A stretch of DNA of 64,000 bases from Prunella strophiata. Taxonomy: Eukaryota > Chordata > Aves > Passeriformes > Prunellidae. Shown piece after piece: positions 37,371 through 50,322 of the stretch. The DNA lies in the NCBI GenBank assembly GCA_036583965.1, contig JAZBQD010000015.1, positions 72,394,330-72,458,329 on the forward strand, given 5' to 3'. Position numbers and translations under genes: made by a program. The notes beneath the pieces are model-generated. The model did not search any database. It worked only from the letters and a program-made list of their open reading frames with translations, and had not been told where the DNA came from. Position 1 is the first letter of the stretch, and each line of letters opens with the position of its first letter.

Positions 37371-40300
37371 AATTAAGCTTCTGGAAGACAAAATAAGTAG
37401 TCGTCATTTAATAATTTTGAATTATCAAATTTTTAAACATATGCAAGAGCAAATATACATATATATATATGAACAGACAAATCTCACACAGATTTGATTT
37501 ACAAAGACATTGCATAAAGACTCAGAAACTGTCACTGCTGAGCACTTTAAGGAGAAAAACCACCATGTGCTGACCATAAGTCCCTGTCCTCACATTTACT
37601 CTGCCCATATCATTGCCAAAGGGGCTGAAGGTGTGGCACTAACAAGGGTGAAGGGTGGAAGTAGAGGAATGGAGAATGAAGGAGTGAAGTTAAGACTTGG
37701 AAATGGGGTAGGAAAGGTGTTGTTTGTTCGTCTTTTTTTTTTTTTTTCTCACTGTCACATTAATAATATTTACTTTAGTTAGCAAAAAGGTAAGTTAATT
37801 TTCCCTGAGTTTAGAGTGTTTTTCCCACATTGGCATTTGGTAAGCAATTTTACAGTCTTAAGCTTGACCTGTGATCTTTCTCATGCCTGTTCTTCCTGTT
37901 TTCTTTCCTTGTCCCCCTGCAGGTGAGCACACAACTTGGTGTGTGGGTGTTTGACTGTCAGCTAGGTTAAATCCACCACATTCAGAAAGGACAGCTTTTA
38001 TACTTGTAGAATAAGTACTAAAACTCCCAGAAGTTTTCATGGCACCCAGCTTTCACACAAACCATCTATCAAAATCATTCTACTTAATTCTGTTAATTTT
38101 TTTAATGTAACATATTCTCAGTCTCAGATGGTTTAAGGAGAAATATTAATATGTGCATTTGGCAAAAGAGTGAGAGTGTTAGGTGGACTCTGAAACAGAA
38201 ATGAGTAAGTTAAACTTCCCATCTGGTATTTTTAAATGTTTAACAACATGCTCTTTCTCTTCCCAGTCACTGAATTATGGGACACTTATTATGATTAAGC
38301 GTTTTATTTCTTGCATCTAGACTAATCTATCTTCTTTTAAGGGACAGCATGAAGGACAGTGCTTTGACAAGTACACCTGTGCCAGTGATTTTTCTGAATT
38401 AAAATTGAAGGTACTAGGCAGAACCAGCTGTAGAACCTTACCCTGGTCCTTGCCTAAAAACCAGAATGCAAGCCCTGTGGATGGCTGCTGGCCCTATTCT
38501 ACCAACAGACCCATTTCCTTAGGATCCCCTGAGATTCTCAGTGCTGTTGGGCTATGGGGGATGTTGGAAGGCAAAGAACAGGCACAGAATGCAGGATGCT
38601 GCTGTGGTGCACTGAACAACTGGCTCTGAAGCCACAGGCAGATCTCTTTGTCTACAACAAACCAGAGCTGACTGGTCCACACTTGTAGAACCTGGCCCTG
38701 ATTCCCCTGGTGGTGAGCACAGGTGAGATCTTGCAGGGCAGAAGGTCAGAGGTACTCCCTGCCATTTTAGCTCATTAGCTCTCCACTCCTATGGTAACAA
38801 AAAGCTTCTGTCTGCAATAATCTTAACAGGCTCCTTGCTTTATTACTGGAAGGGTTAATGCTTATGTTTTACTGCATGGTATCAAAGAGTTCAGAGAGCA
38901 CGGTTGAAAAATATTTTTTGTTTCAATATTCTTACAGGTTTGCTTTAGTAAGCAGTGGCATTCTGCTATTAAGCTATTGGTAGCTCTTAGTTATAAAAAA
39001 TTCATGTTTTTTCAAGCGGGAAAATAAGAAAAAATATACTCCATACTTGATTTTCTTTTCACTTTGCTTTGCAAAACTCTTAATTGGTGTAGGAAATGTC
39101 AGTCATTGCAATAACAGGGGATACAGCTTGTACACTGGCCATTATTCTGTACTGTGTTATATCTTTTCTTCCTCTAGATAATAGATTTCAAATGTAAAAA
39201 AAAAAAAATAAATTCTGATATACCTACTTTTCCTTTTCTGGGACAAACATTTACCTCAACACTGCACAACAACCTCAGTCATGGAAATATAAGTGCAAAG
39301 TTTGCCTTAGAAGTTTGTCAGTATTTTCTGTTTCTCAAAGGCTCACACAGAATTACAGACCAGTGCTAATGTCATTCAGAATGGTTCTTCTCTCCAAATG
39401 TGCCGCATCCTTGTTTTAAACAGCAAAACACTGCTCTGTGGCAACTTTCCTATGGCTGATGCTTTATGAAATGAGTGTGCTGGAAGATCAAGGGAGATAC
39501 TTTCACACTTCAGGACTGGTTCCTGGTTCCTGCAGTTCTAACTATGTAAGTTATGAGGATAGTGGCTGCACAGGTTAAGGCAGCCATGGAAGCTCAGTTA
39601 TCTGGGAGAGTTTTTAACTGTTGGCAGACAAAACAGACCTTATTGAATATAAATTCTGGGTTTATAGTGCATTTTTATGTATAAAATGCATGCATTTTAA
39701 AGGTCTTTCACATCTGAGAGGAGGTGGGGTTTTGTCCCTTTTATTCTCAGATGTGGATCAGAAGCCCATTTTCCTCATAACGTATAATTAAAGGCTGACT
39801 TGAAGCATCCAAATGTCTGTAAGGCATAGGACATTCTTCCTTTGAAATTTTGTCCCAAAGAACAATAAAGTTGTCAAATGGCTTTATGCTGTGAACAAAT
39901 GTATGTAAAATATGGAAGCACAGGGGATTCTGGCTCCCATGAATGTGTAGAATCCTAATGAAATAGATGAATATGGCATAAACAAATATCACTTTTGATC
40001 CTTAAAAATTCATCATATACACTAACATAACAAATGCACAATTTTTTGGTTTTTTTTGACCACAGACAGCAAAGGAAGTCAGGATAATCACCTATTAATT
40101 CAAAGAGGATAATGCAGAGACGAATGCCAAATCTATGAGCAGTAAATTTTAATATGGGGCAATAAAAATCTAATGTATGAATACAAGCAAAATATAAATG
40201 TGCACTCTTGTAAAAATGAAATTTGATGCAAAGCAATAATGCATTCACAGCAGCTAGGAAAACTGAAGAATGTCCTCTCTACTTTAAGAAAGAAAAAAAG

Positions 40301-43300
40301 GTGAGACATTGAGGATTTTCAAGGTATCAGAATGATTGATTTCACTCCAAATGAAATCAGTTGAAGTTGCTCTATGTCATTACAACAGATTGACTGCTTG
40401 TAGAAGTATTTTTATCTGCAGCCTCATATTTTAAATTTTTCTGGCAACTAAAAAGTAATAAGAGATTATGAAATGTATTCTTTAGAGAGATGGAAAACAA
40501 ATCAAGGAAGAAAAAGAAACAAAATTTTACAAGAAATGGAGAAGCAGTCAACCCACTGAGTAAATAAAAGCAGACAGAAAATCAGCAAAAACAAAATATC
40601 CCTCTAGTTAAGCTGTAGCCAATTTGAAGGGAAAAAAACCCCAAAAACCCCCCAAGGATTAAATCAGATTTAATTATTTAAATGCAAAAAGAAAACAGCA
40701 AGACTATTTCATATCAAAACTTGCTTCTCCCTTGACTTCTTCATTAGCTCTTGCTGAAAGTAGTTTATGTCTTGTATCTTCTAGAGAAGAAATGAAGAAT
40801 TGTAAAATCACGTGATAAAAATGACATTCTGATGAATGTATTATGTGCTGAGAGAATGTGATGACTGCTGCTTGTACCTGTCATTATCTTGATGTATTGC
40901 ATCTTCAGTAGTGGAGAAAACTGTTCTTTACTATGAAATCAAATAGATTTCCAGAAAAATGATGAATTCAGAGAGATATAAATTGTAAATAGGGTATAAC
41001 TTGCCCATATTATGTAAAACATGTGGCAGCTAAGCTATACTGAAATAAATATGTTTTCAGCAGCTGTGGTTTTCAGATCTTTATGGTACATACCCAGAAG
41101 GAAGTTTAGACTTCAGCTTTTGTCTTAGGCCAACAGAACAAGTTTCCAATTAAAAACTCATTTTAAGTCTACTCAAAAAATCTAATATTGTCTTCCTATG
41201 CATCTATATAAATTATTAAGGTTTTAAAAATGTAATTATATTTAAAAGACCAAAGAACATTTTCTGCTGTCAAGCACCAATTCTCGTTTTCATCAAATTC
41301 ATTTTGGTAGAAGTTCATTACCAAATTAAACCATATCTGTCATAGTAAATGTTCAGGAGTTCAAAGCTATGCCACTCCATAATTATTATGACTAGATCTC
41401 CTAACTGCAGCTTGACTTCAATATTTAGGAATTGATGGCTAAAATTTAAACCTTCTTCTTGTCTTTCATTTAATGTATAGTGAACCCCAACAATTAATAA
41501 ACCAAAGAGTTCTCTAAATGGAACTAAAAAAACCCCTAAAACCAACCCTACTTTGTGTATTATTGAAAAAAACACTCACTTTCTTATCTGGAAATGGCTA
41601 TAAGAACACTGAAGATAAGATACCTGATTGTAACTCAGAAGACATGACTGGTTACTTTATGCTCTGTGCAACTCAGCAAAAAGTTCTTCTGTCACCACTG
41701 AAATGAAAATTTATTTCCAGACTAGGTCTGTTCTTCAAAATTATGATTGTATATATTCAGTGCTATAATAAATATATTATTTAGATATTCTTAATTTCCT
41801 GCTAGGTGGAGTAGATATTGGCATACTCCATTGTGGGGTAAATATGGATTTTGCAGGGCATCGAGTGAAGGGTGCCATATCCCAAAACACAAATGATGGT
41901 GAGAAGAGAGAATAATTGATCATGTAAGAGTGTACTGAGAGGTTTTCATTATGTTTTAGAGGTAATAGTTACAGAAATTTTGTAATTTAGACAGAGGAAG
42001 TTTCTCCATTGCTTATGGCTAATTGTCAAAATGCCAGCGAAATAAATCATGAAGACAACTGCAGAACAGCTTCTAACTGACTCTGGGCCTTTTGTTGTCC
42101 CCAGTTATTGTACTCTCCAGTTGTTCCCTCACTTGTACAAGTTAGAACTGAGTCAGGAGAAGCAATAAATGTTGATCAAGATAATCAAAATGTGATAATA
42201 AATAACAAATTATAGTTGGAGATTTACCTAATGCTAAACTGCTAGATCTTGGTGGTACAACATGCTCACTCCCATTTCATTTGAGAAGAACAGAGGTTTA
42301 AATGAAAATGGCACGTTTTTCTCCATGGCAACTGTTGCCACAATCCAAAGAAACATTGTGTTTCTGATGTTTGGTTAATACTAAACTTCTGGAAAAAGAA
42401 ATTAATTATTTCCCATTTGATTGTTTTGCAGACATAAGTTAAATTCCATTAAGAATTTTTAACAACAACAAAAATAAATGCCAGATTCAAGTTATTTGAA
42501 GCTTGACAGTCTGTCTTTATCTGATAATAATTCGAAGTTACCTGTAATGAATGCCTGAAAAGGGAAATCAACCATTTATTTCCAACTATCTCTTTTTGGG
42601 TGCAAAATAGCTAAATGAACTCCAGACAAGTTAACATTTAGAGATTTGTGCAACTGATCACTAGAAAGAATTGGAAGTTGAAGGTTTTTCTGTTATTTCT
42701 TTTCTTCCACCAAATTCTAAATGTATTTTCAAAAATTCTGGAGATCCTGCCTTCATCTGCCTGATGACAATGGCATCTTGAAGCACATCCCCAACCAGAG
42801 TGTTATCTCAATACACTGACATCAAAAAGTCATTGGAAAAGTTTCCAATTTCCTGAAGCTAGTTTTATATAATACCAAAACACCACAAATCCAACTGCAA
42901 GTTCTACACATTGCATATTGTACAGGTCATGAGAAAAAGATATTAGCAAGTAAAAATGTGGCTGTCTCTTCAAATTTCCAATGGTTTTTCACATTCCAGT
43001 TTTAAAATCCTATCCAATGCATCTTCATATTGAAGTTTATAATGCAATACATTAATAGTGCAAACTTTGTAAACTAATTTTTTCAAAGCAGTTTGGAACA
43101 GTTGGTGGGGGGAGAAAGTCCTCAACAGCAAAGGTTTTTATTACCAGAAGCAATATTGAGACTGAAATATCCAAATCTTTATCTCAGTGCAGTTGCTTCC
43201 TCTGGGCGAAGGTGCTGACCTCTCAGGAAAACACAACTCTAATTTGAAGTTTTCATTTCAGCAACAAAAGTGTACAAAAATTGTCTGTGTGCAGAAAATA

Positions 43301-44199
43301 TAAACTTAATGGTTACAATCACTAGAAAATGACAAGGAATGGCCTATATATTAGTGGTTAAATTATTTACTATTTTTGAGGTTTAAACATGGCTTGTGGC
43401 TGCTAGAAATTATCATGAGTTCTGATCCTGTATAGAAAAATATTTTAATCTCAGCAATAGAATTGTTTAGATAGATATGATGTTTTAGGAGACACCTAGA
43501 ATAATAAAAAAGTAAAGAAATTACTGTCTTTGGTATTGACTCTCCATTTAAATAGAAAGATTGGAAAGATACAGCAGTAAAGAAATTGACCTCAAAGGTT
43601 ACTTGTTTGAAATTGATGCCTGATACACTGTGATCTATTCAAAGGAAATAAGATTCTGAGTAATTTTGAAATGAACAAAATCAATCTTAAATAAAGGGAA
43701 ATGAAAAGACTCCAGTTTCTTCATATTAAAAGAAAGACAGAATCTATATTACTGTTGATTTGGGAGTAATAAAATCAGGAAACAACTCTGAAAAACTATT
43801 AGGAACTGATTGAGGATATTTTTTTGGCCTTGAAAACAATCCTAAAATATCTCTGAATCTGGACTATAAATCCAGATTGTACTGCTCCTGCAGTACAAGA
43901 GAGTCCTAAGATTTTACTTTAAAACAAGTTATTTAATGATGATCTGGGTGTAGCACAACATGGAATTTTCACACAGGCTGAGGAAAAAAGAGAAAAATCT
44001 AGAAGAATTTCAAACACATTTGGCTCAAAGGGACCTTTAGAAGGTCCATTCACTCTGTCCTATATGAAGGAAAATAATACTTGGAACTCTGTCTTGAAAG
44101 GTGTTTGGCTACCTCCCTCTCCCAAAAATATACAGTGGAAAGGATTTTATAAACTCACCAAGAAAACCCTTTTTCCTGTTTTTAATTAGCTTTGCAGGT
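37371..44199. other. Unassigned A+T-rich non-coding sequence
   Basis: No gene recognised. It contains a TA tract (37453-37470), a T run (37733-37747) and an A run (39196-39208). The slightly less A+T-rich interval 38340-38770 has open frames on both strands (74 and 62 codons) but no domain. A possible antisense CR1 scrap near 44030-44080 ('AAAGGGACCTTTAGAAGGTCC' minus its last base) is too short to call. Confidence 0.5.
37453..37470. repeat. (TA)n microsatellite
   Basis: Short TACATATATATATATATA-type run. Confidence 0.9.
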
Positions 44200-44379
44200 T
44201 AATGCAGGTTGCCCAGGGATCTTGTGGATGTCCCATCCCTGGAAGTGTTCAAGGACCTGTTGGATAAGGCCTTGAGCAAGCTGGTCTAGGGGAGATGTCC
44301 CCTGCCCACGGCGGGGGGTGGAACTAGATGATCCTAAAGGTCCCTTCCAGCCCTTAACATGATTCTATGATTCTATGAA
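44200..44379 (+). mobile_element. CR1 LINE 3' end with intact terminal repeat
   Basis: The least diverged CR1 copy here: about 180 bp of 3' UTR on plus. It runs from 'GCAGGTTGCCCAGGGATC' (44205), through 'CCCATCCCTGGAAGTGTTCA' (44232), 'CCTTGAGCAAGCTGGTCTAG' (44270) and 'GGTCCCTTCCAGCCC' (44339), to the terminal ATTCTATGATTCTATGA (44363-44379). It is severely 5'-truncated, typical for CR1. No flanking target-site duplication is evident, which is also usual for CR1. It is the best single piece of evidence for an avian (or at least sauropsid) source. Confidence 0.95.
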
Positions 44380-44971
44380 AAATTCTCTTAATAACTGCCT
44401 ACCTTTGATAAATATGTATTACCAGCCTTCTCTTTAAACAAAACAACCAACTAAGAACAGGGAAAAACTGACTGATCATTTTCAGTAATCTTTTCTTCTC
44501 TCTTTTTTTATGTAGTAGATCTTGATCTTTCGACTCAGTCTTTACAAGACAGTGTAGAAAATATTTTACATTGCTTGTTATGCTCTTTTTAAATTCTCTT
44601 TGCTGTCAATCTCTATACTCTTACCAACCTAGATGTGGTATTTTGGCAAGGTGTCAGCATTGACAAGTAGAGGAAAATTATTCCATGCTGTGACAATGAT
44701 TCTGTTGATACTTTTTGAAAGTCCAGGTGTATTTTTTACCCATCTTCTCATTACTCTAACACTTGAGTATACGGAGCAGTGTAGTATGCACATTCCCTAA
44801 TTTCAACCTGCAAAGTCCCAAGTGCCTAAGAACTTGAAGGAGATGTGGACAAGAACAAAGAATATGTGTGTGAATAAAATATGTTTAAAATTCCCAGTTA
44901 CTTTTCTGCTTTGAATGCTTGTCTGTGTATGGATTCACACTGTTGGGTCTTTTTCTTTTTTCTTTTCTTTT

Positions 44972-45022
<51 letters not shown>

Positions 45023-48000
45023 CTATGGAAAAAATGCTAATAGAGATATTACTCATCAAGGCACCTGCAGTAATATTGGCTCTGACAGAATATACTTTGA
45101 TCAATGAAGGCAGATCCACTTGGGTCTTAGACATTTTAACAAATCCCTTGATCCAGATTCTCTTTGTAGAGAGATCTCTAACTATTGATCCAAACAGCCA
45201 CTGAGGTTTTTCAGAACAGTCAGCACCTTTGCAATAGGAGATAATTCCTGCTTTTAATACCTGTAATCAGGCAGGTATTTCTTTGTTGGCAATGGAAGAG
45301 TAGACTACAGACTTGCAAAGGTTTTATTTAAAAAATAATACAGCAACTCTCTGCAGTGAACAGGCTGTAGCTCATCGATCAGCTGATGCTTACATCAGAT
45401 AGCTAACCCATCTTTGGAGGGCTGGGCTTTATGATATTCTTTTCTTACAGCCTCTTCTTGCTGCATTTCAGGCAAATCTTTTTGTTGTGCTTTTTAATTA
45501 GAAAACTTTTTACCTGGCAGGTAAATACTTTGATCCTCCTTAGCAAGATATGGTCTGCCCTATTGACCTTTACTGCAAAATTCATGAAATATACTATTGG
45601 ACATTAGGTGTACTCTATTCATTCAGTCCAAACAGCATGAGAAAAATCTTACTGTCTTATTTCAGTTTTGGAAAAAAAAAAAAAGTCTCTTGTTAATTTC
45701 TACCTCTCTCAATTACAATTTTAGTACAACCTTTTTCACCCTCAGCCACTCAAGAAAAAGGATGGAAACTTGTTATATTGACAGAGAAGACTGAGTCTAT
45801 ACAGGAAAAAACCAAAAACAAACCTTGAGCTCTTCAATATAAAACTAGAAAAAAAAAATGGTTTAAATCATGTTAGTACCAAGTCACTTTTTCTCCTTAG
45901 GTAGAACCTTAGATAAGCTGTGATAGATATCTCATTCATCAAAGAAATAATGTAAAAGGGATTACCACCACACAGATCTACTTCTAGCAGAAGAAATATT
46001 GTCAAGAAAAACTGTCCTCACAGACAGAAAGAGTAATGAGCAATTTGCAACTGTATAAACTGCATAACTGTATTCTGTGCAGAGGTAAGATTTCTGGTTA
46101 GGAGAATTAAATTCACAAATCTCTAAGAATCCAGTACAAATAATATTGGAACGAAATGAGGAAAGAAAGGAAATGGCTGACACAGAATTTATACTTCTAT
46201 CCTGAACTCAATTTTAGCACTTGAAGGCAGATGTCTGTGTCAATTAGAAGGCTATACCAGCTACCAGGTATTAATAAAATCAGTGGTGATGATCTTCCCC
46301 CTAGCTGGTCCAGGGGATAGCTATTGTGCTTGGGATTTAGAACATCTAAATTGGTACTGTGGCCCCTTTTATGGGACCAGAGGCAGAACCTCTGGAAATG
46401 ATGGTGGTGTGTTATCGATAACAAAGGGAGGAACTGAATCAAATCTGCAATTACACCACTCTACTCCTGAGCCAAATCGACCCTTTTCTCTAGCAACCAG
46501 GATCCTCACAGTGAAAAAATCCCTGACATTTTTTCAGAGAGACAACTCACGGTTACCTTATGGTGTTCTTTCTTCAGCAAGAGCAGATATTAAAATCAAA
46601 TAGGAGCATGCATAGAATTATCTCACTACAATATTTGTAACCACTAATTTGGACCTAACTTTGCAGTGGTTAAGAAGAGATTGGTTGCATACTCAGAAAA
46701 CTTTGCCTTCTGGGGCCTTTTTCCAATCTCTTACTGCCCTGTGGATATTTCATTCACCCATGCCATTAAGAAAGTGGTAAAGGTCAGGCATAAAAAGAAA
46801 CATAGATTGTGCCTGCAAAAGGAGTAAAACCTTCTTATTGTTCTTCCTGCTGTTCCAGAAGTCTGGATGTGCTAGATTGTTAACCTCTTTTTTAAGTAAG
46901 AAAAATGATTGTTATATCTCCAGTAAAAAACTGAAGGATAAGCCATGTGAGTAGGTTGCTTTTGTAACTTACTCCCTGTTCTAAGGTCTTCAAGTAATTT
47001 TGCAAAACTTGAGAGGGTTTTTTTTCCAGACAAGAGGCACTGAATTTGCAACCCTGAGCAACCTGTGTGGTATAAAGAAAACAAACAGTTCTTTTCTAGG
47101 GAAAATATATAAAAGCTGACAAAAACTAACAAATAGTGTCCATGTGTTTCTAGTTTCCATTTAGCAGTTGGACTTAGATGCCCAACATGCTTCCTGTTGA
47201 GACAGCTTAAGATTATTTTTTGACATCTCAGCTGAGCAGTGCTTTGCTTTGAAACCTGTCTTCTTCAAAGTTTCAAACAATAATGACAAACAAACCTTGT
47301 CTTTTCAGAGGAGGAGAAACTAATAGAATCTAAGACAGATTTCTTGCTAGATCCAGCCCTGGAAAAGGAGAGTGAGCCTTTGCAACTCAGAAAGACATAG
47401 TAGGAAACAATGGACTTAGTGTCCTGTAGTGGAGATGGGAGCCTCTGATACTTTATTAACAAGAATCAGAGAAGATTTTGGTTTCGACTTCCTCTGTTTG
47501 ACTTTTCTAAGCAAGTCACCCTCACTGCATTTAGGGTTGGTATCCGGGGTCATTGAAGGGTTGTCCCCCTCATTGATAGGAAAGTATTCCTGCTGTTTGC
47601 ATTCATAGGGATCTCCATCAGCAGAAATCCACAGAGCTCCATGCCTGCTGGAGATCAGACTCTTGTCTCAGAGAGATTGTCTGATGTCTCCTTTTTAGCA
47701 AAGTACTGATTGCTTTTAATTTTTTTTTTTTTTATGTTGCAAATATCAGATGCATTTTGAATTATCATTTTGTTCTTTGAACTAGAAATTCCTCTTAGAC
47801 TGGCACTTTGTGCAAGTCTTACAAACATATCTTTTCATTATTTCTTTCTTTAAAGCCATTAATGAAAATATAATTTAGAACTTGGCCCAAGCCAGATCCA
47901 TACAGGCATTCATCTAAAAAAATCTCCTCAGCTCATCAGTGAACCATCACTATCCACTCTAAGAGCACACACTGACTTGGGAATTTGACTTGCACCCATA

Positions 48001-49284
48001 GTATATAACCTGGCCATCATTATTTTCAAAATGTCATGTGACTAGTGCCAGAAAGATTACTGAGGTAATAATATATCTCAAGTATTACATCATCCTTATC
48101 TTCTGTGCCAGTTATATTGCTAAATGTAATAGCAATGATCAGAAGCAGTACATGTTTTTTGCTGTTGTCATTCAGTTGCTTACAAATTGATAACTCAATG
48201 AATTCAGAAAACAAGTTGAAGCACTTAATCTATAATTTATCAATTATACTTTTTTTTCCATTGATACAGTTTCCTTTGGAGGGCAAATTTCCTGATGTAG
48301 CAAACCTAACTATTTCTTCGAGAATAACAGTGATATAGTCTCTATTACTTATGAGGTGCTCCAGAAAGAATTTTTTCATTCTCTGAACATTTGAACCTCT
48401 CTAACATACCCTATGCAAAGCTCCCTTCCACACATTTTGTAGGACTGTGCCCTACATACTCTTTTCCAATAAATAATTAAGTACTCATTCCCACACTGCT
48501 TTCTTCCTTTGGTTGCTGTTGTTGCCTGATCAAAAATTTCATCTGCGGCTTTTTTTTGATAGGAGCTTTTGTTTTGTTCTTTCTCCTTTTATCTTCACCT
48601 AGAGAAATGCAACAAATTTGCCTCTCACCTTATTCTCAGCTTCAGAGAGTGACTTCAAAGCAATCTTGATCTACAGTATAATATTGGTCTCCTTTTCTCC
48701 TGTTCATGCTTCCTCAATAAACCGTTTATGTTTCACTAGACTTCCAATTTTACTAATTTATTTTACCAGCTTTCTGTGATGTGGATTAACCAAGTTTTTT
48801 TCATTATAAAGCAATATTTCAGATATTTTCTCTACAGTTCCTCTGCTGTTTTGAGTTTCTGCTGATAGTTTTACAGACAATTCCTAGGTCAACACATCAG
48901 GGAGCAGTGTGCTTCAAAATAAATGCTGCATGTGAAATGTTCTATAGTGAAAGTAGTTTCGATGCTTTCATTGACTGTAGCTGTTTATAATCATGGATCC
49001 CAGTCTGTTTGTGGATAGCAGTACCTGTATGTGAAAGCCACACATTAATGATACAAATGAAATCCACATCTATGGCAAGTCTCTGGAAACATCATGAAGT
49101 AGTGAGTGTCCTTAAGCCTCTCACTAAAATGATGAGTACTAAGGATGCCAAACATTTCATTATATCAGGTATTTAATCCTTTGCTTTGTTTATTTCACAG
49201 GCAATGGCTTCTGTGAGAGGTTTTACTACATCTTCTAGCTTTTATAAAATGTAAGTTTGAAAGTTTTATTTAGTAGGATAGTGA
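44380..49284. other. Unassigned A+T-rich non-coding sequence
   Basis: No gene. It holds the 45-base T run (44974-45018) and a shorter one at 47720-47733. A 106-codon plus frame (46283-46603) is open but has no recognisable domain, no neighbouring gene structure and no codon pattern I can support. Confidence 0.5.
44974..45018. repeat. Poly(T), 45 bases
   Basis: Longest homopolymer in the window, preceded by TTTTC-type interruptions from about 44949. Length is probably polymorphic and prone to sequencing error. Frames through it are artefacts. Confidence 0.95.
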
Positions 49285-49560
49285 ACAATAGCTAAGAGTC
49301 CTGATAGATAGCAGAGAAAAGTGGTGTTCCTCAGGAGTTCCTACTGAGACCTGTGATATTTAATATATTCATTAATGGCATAGAGGGACCAAGTGCACTC
49401 TCAGCATATTTGCAGATGACAGCAAACTGAGTGATGCAGTTGACACACCTGAAAAAAGGATGGCATCCAGAGGGATCTGGACAAGCTCCTAAAGTGGCCC
49501 ACGGGAATCTCATGAGGTGTAACAAGAACAGGTGGAAGGTGTTTGTCCCAGCCACAGGGC
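49285..49560 (+). mobile_element. CR1 LINE, left part (RT) of an interrupted copy
   Basis: RT region of a CR1 on plus: 'AGTGGTGTTCCTCAGGAGTT' (around 49320), 'TTCATTAATGGCATAGAGGG' (around 49368), the active-site box F-A-D-D at 49409-49420, 'CAGAGGGATCTGGACAAGCT' (around 49470), and 'CTCATGAGGTGTAACAAGAA' (around 49509). The similarity stops around 49555-49565, where very G+C-rich sequence begins, and resumes at the matching consensus position near 50323. The two parts were one element before the insertion. Confidence 0.88.
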
Positions 49561-50322
49561 TGGGGGGACACGCGGGGACCCTGCCGGGCTCCGGGACCCC
49601 CCAGCCTTTTTGGGGGACATGCGGAGGGGACCCTTCATCCTCGGGGGGTCACTGGGGGGGCCGTGGGGGGCACCCCCAGCCCTGTGGGGGACACAAGGGA
49701 CACTCGGGGGGTCCTGCCCGGACCCTGTGCTCAGCCGTGCCCCCCAGAGACCCCCGAGTGCCCCAGAACAGCGACTTCAGTCCCGCCCAGCTCCCCCAGC
49801 TCGCCCCCAGCCCCTCCACGAGCTCCGGGATCTGGGGTTCCACAGCTCCAGCCGGGCCCCGCAGCCCCTGGCAGCTCCAGAGCTCCCAGTCCCAGGCTGG
49901 CCGGACCCGCTCCCGCTCCAGCCCTGCTCCCCCGCTGCCCTCCCCGGCTCCAGCTCCGCTCCCGGCTTTTCCTGCCGCGGGTGCCGCTCCCGGCGGGGCC
50001 CAGCCCGGCTGGGGGCCTGCGGATGTCCCATGCGGCTCCTGGGGATCCTGGGAACCTCCCAGGGAATGCCGGCGCAGCTCCCAGGGCTGGGCTGGGCTGG
50101 GTCCCAGACACTTCTGTCCCCTCGGAATGAATTCCTGGAATCCCCAGCTGCAATTCCCACGTGGGAAGCGAGGCCGTTCCTTTCCCCCGGCTCCGGGGTC
50201 ATGCTCGGCCTCCTGCAGAGCCTCCTGCTTCCCTTGGGCATTCACCCCTGCTCTCTTTATTTCTGCCTATCTGTTTCTATTATTTCCATTCCTTTCTGTT
50301 TCTATTTCTATTTTGGTCATTT
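49561..50322. other. G+C-rich insert inside a CR1 copy, origin unknown
   Basis: About 760 bp that split the CR1. Three 60-base lines I counted (from 49621, 49741 and 49921) are roughly 72-78% G+C, against an A+T-rich background on both sides. The left part (49561-49720) is full of G runs, the middle is C-rich with frequent CpG, and the right end (50250-50320) is pyrimidine-rich with TTTCTA-like units. Because stop codons are rare in such sequence, open frames of 140-297 codons exist in several overlapping frames on both strands. They extend from CR1 into the insert, disagree with each other and match no domain I know. I see no convincing target-site duplication, TG...CA ends or poly(A). It could be an LTR or other transposon fragment, a duplicated piece of a G+C-rich chromosome region, or an assembly join. 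Confidence 0.7.
49645..49700 (+). repeat. G-quadruplex-prone G runs
   Basis: At about 49643-49700 there are G runs of 6, 7, 6 and 5 bases. The first three are separated by loops of 4-5 bases and the longest can supply two G-tracts, so a canonical four-tract G-quadruplex is possible on plus. Structure is predicted from sequence only. Confidence 0.65.

Noticed and set aside
44028..44080. Possible antisense CR1 scrap
   Set aside because: Only about 20-30 bp resemble CR1; too short to separate from chance.
44881..45204. 107-codon plus and 78-codon minus frames
   Set aside because: Dominated by poly-Phe and poly-Lys from the 45-base T run.
46283..46603. 106-codon plus frame
   Set aside because: No recognisable family, no promoter, splice or neighbour support; a frame this long is expected by chance in 64 kb searched in six frames.
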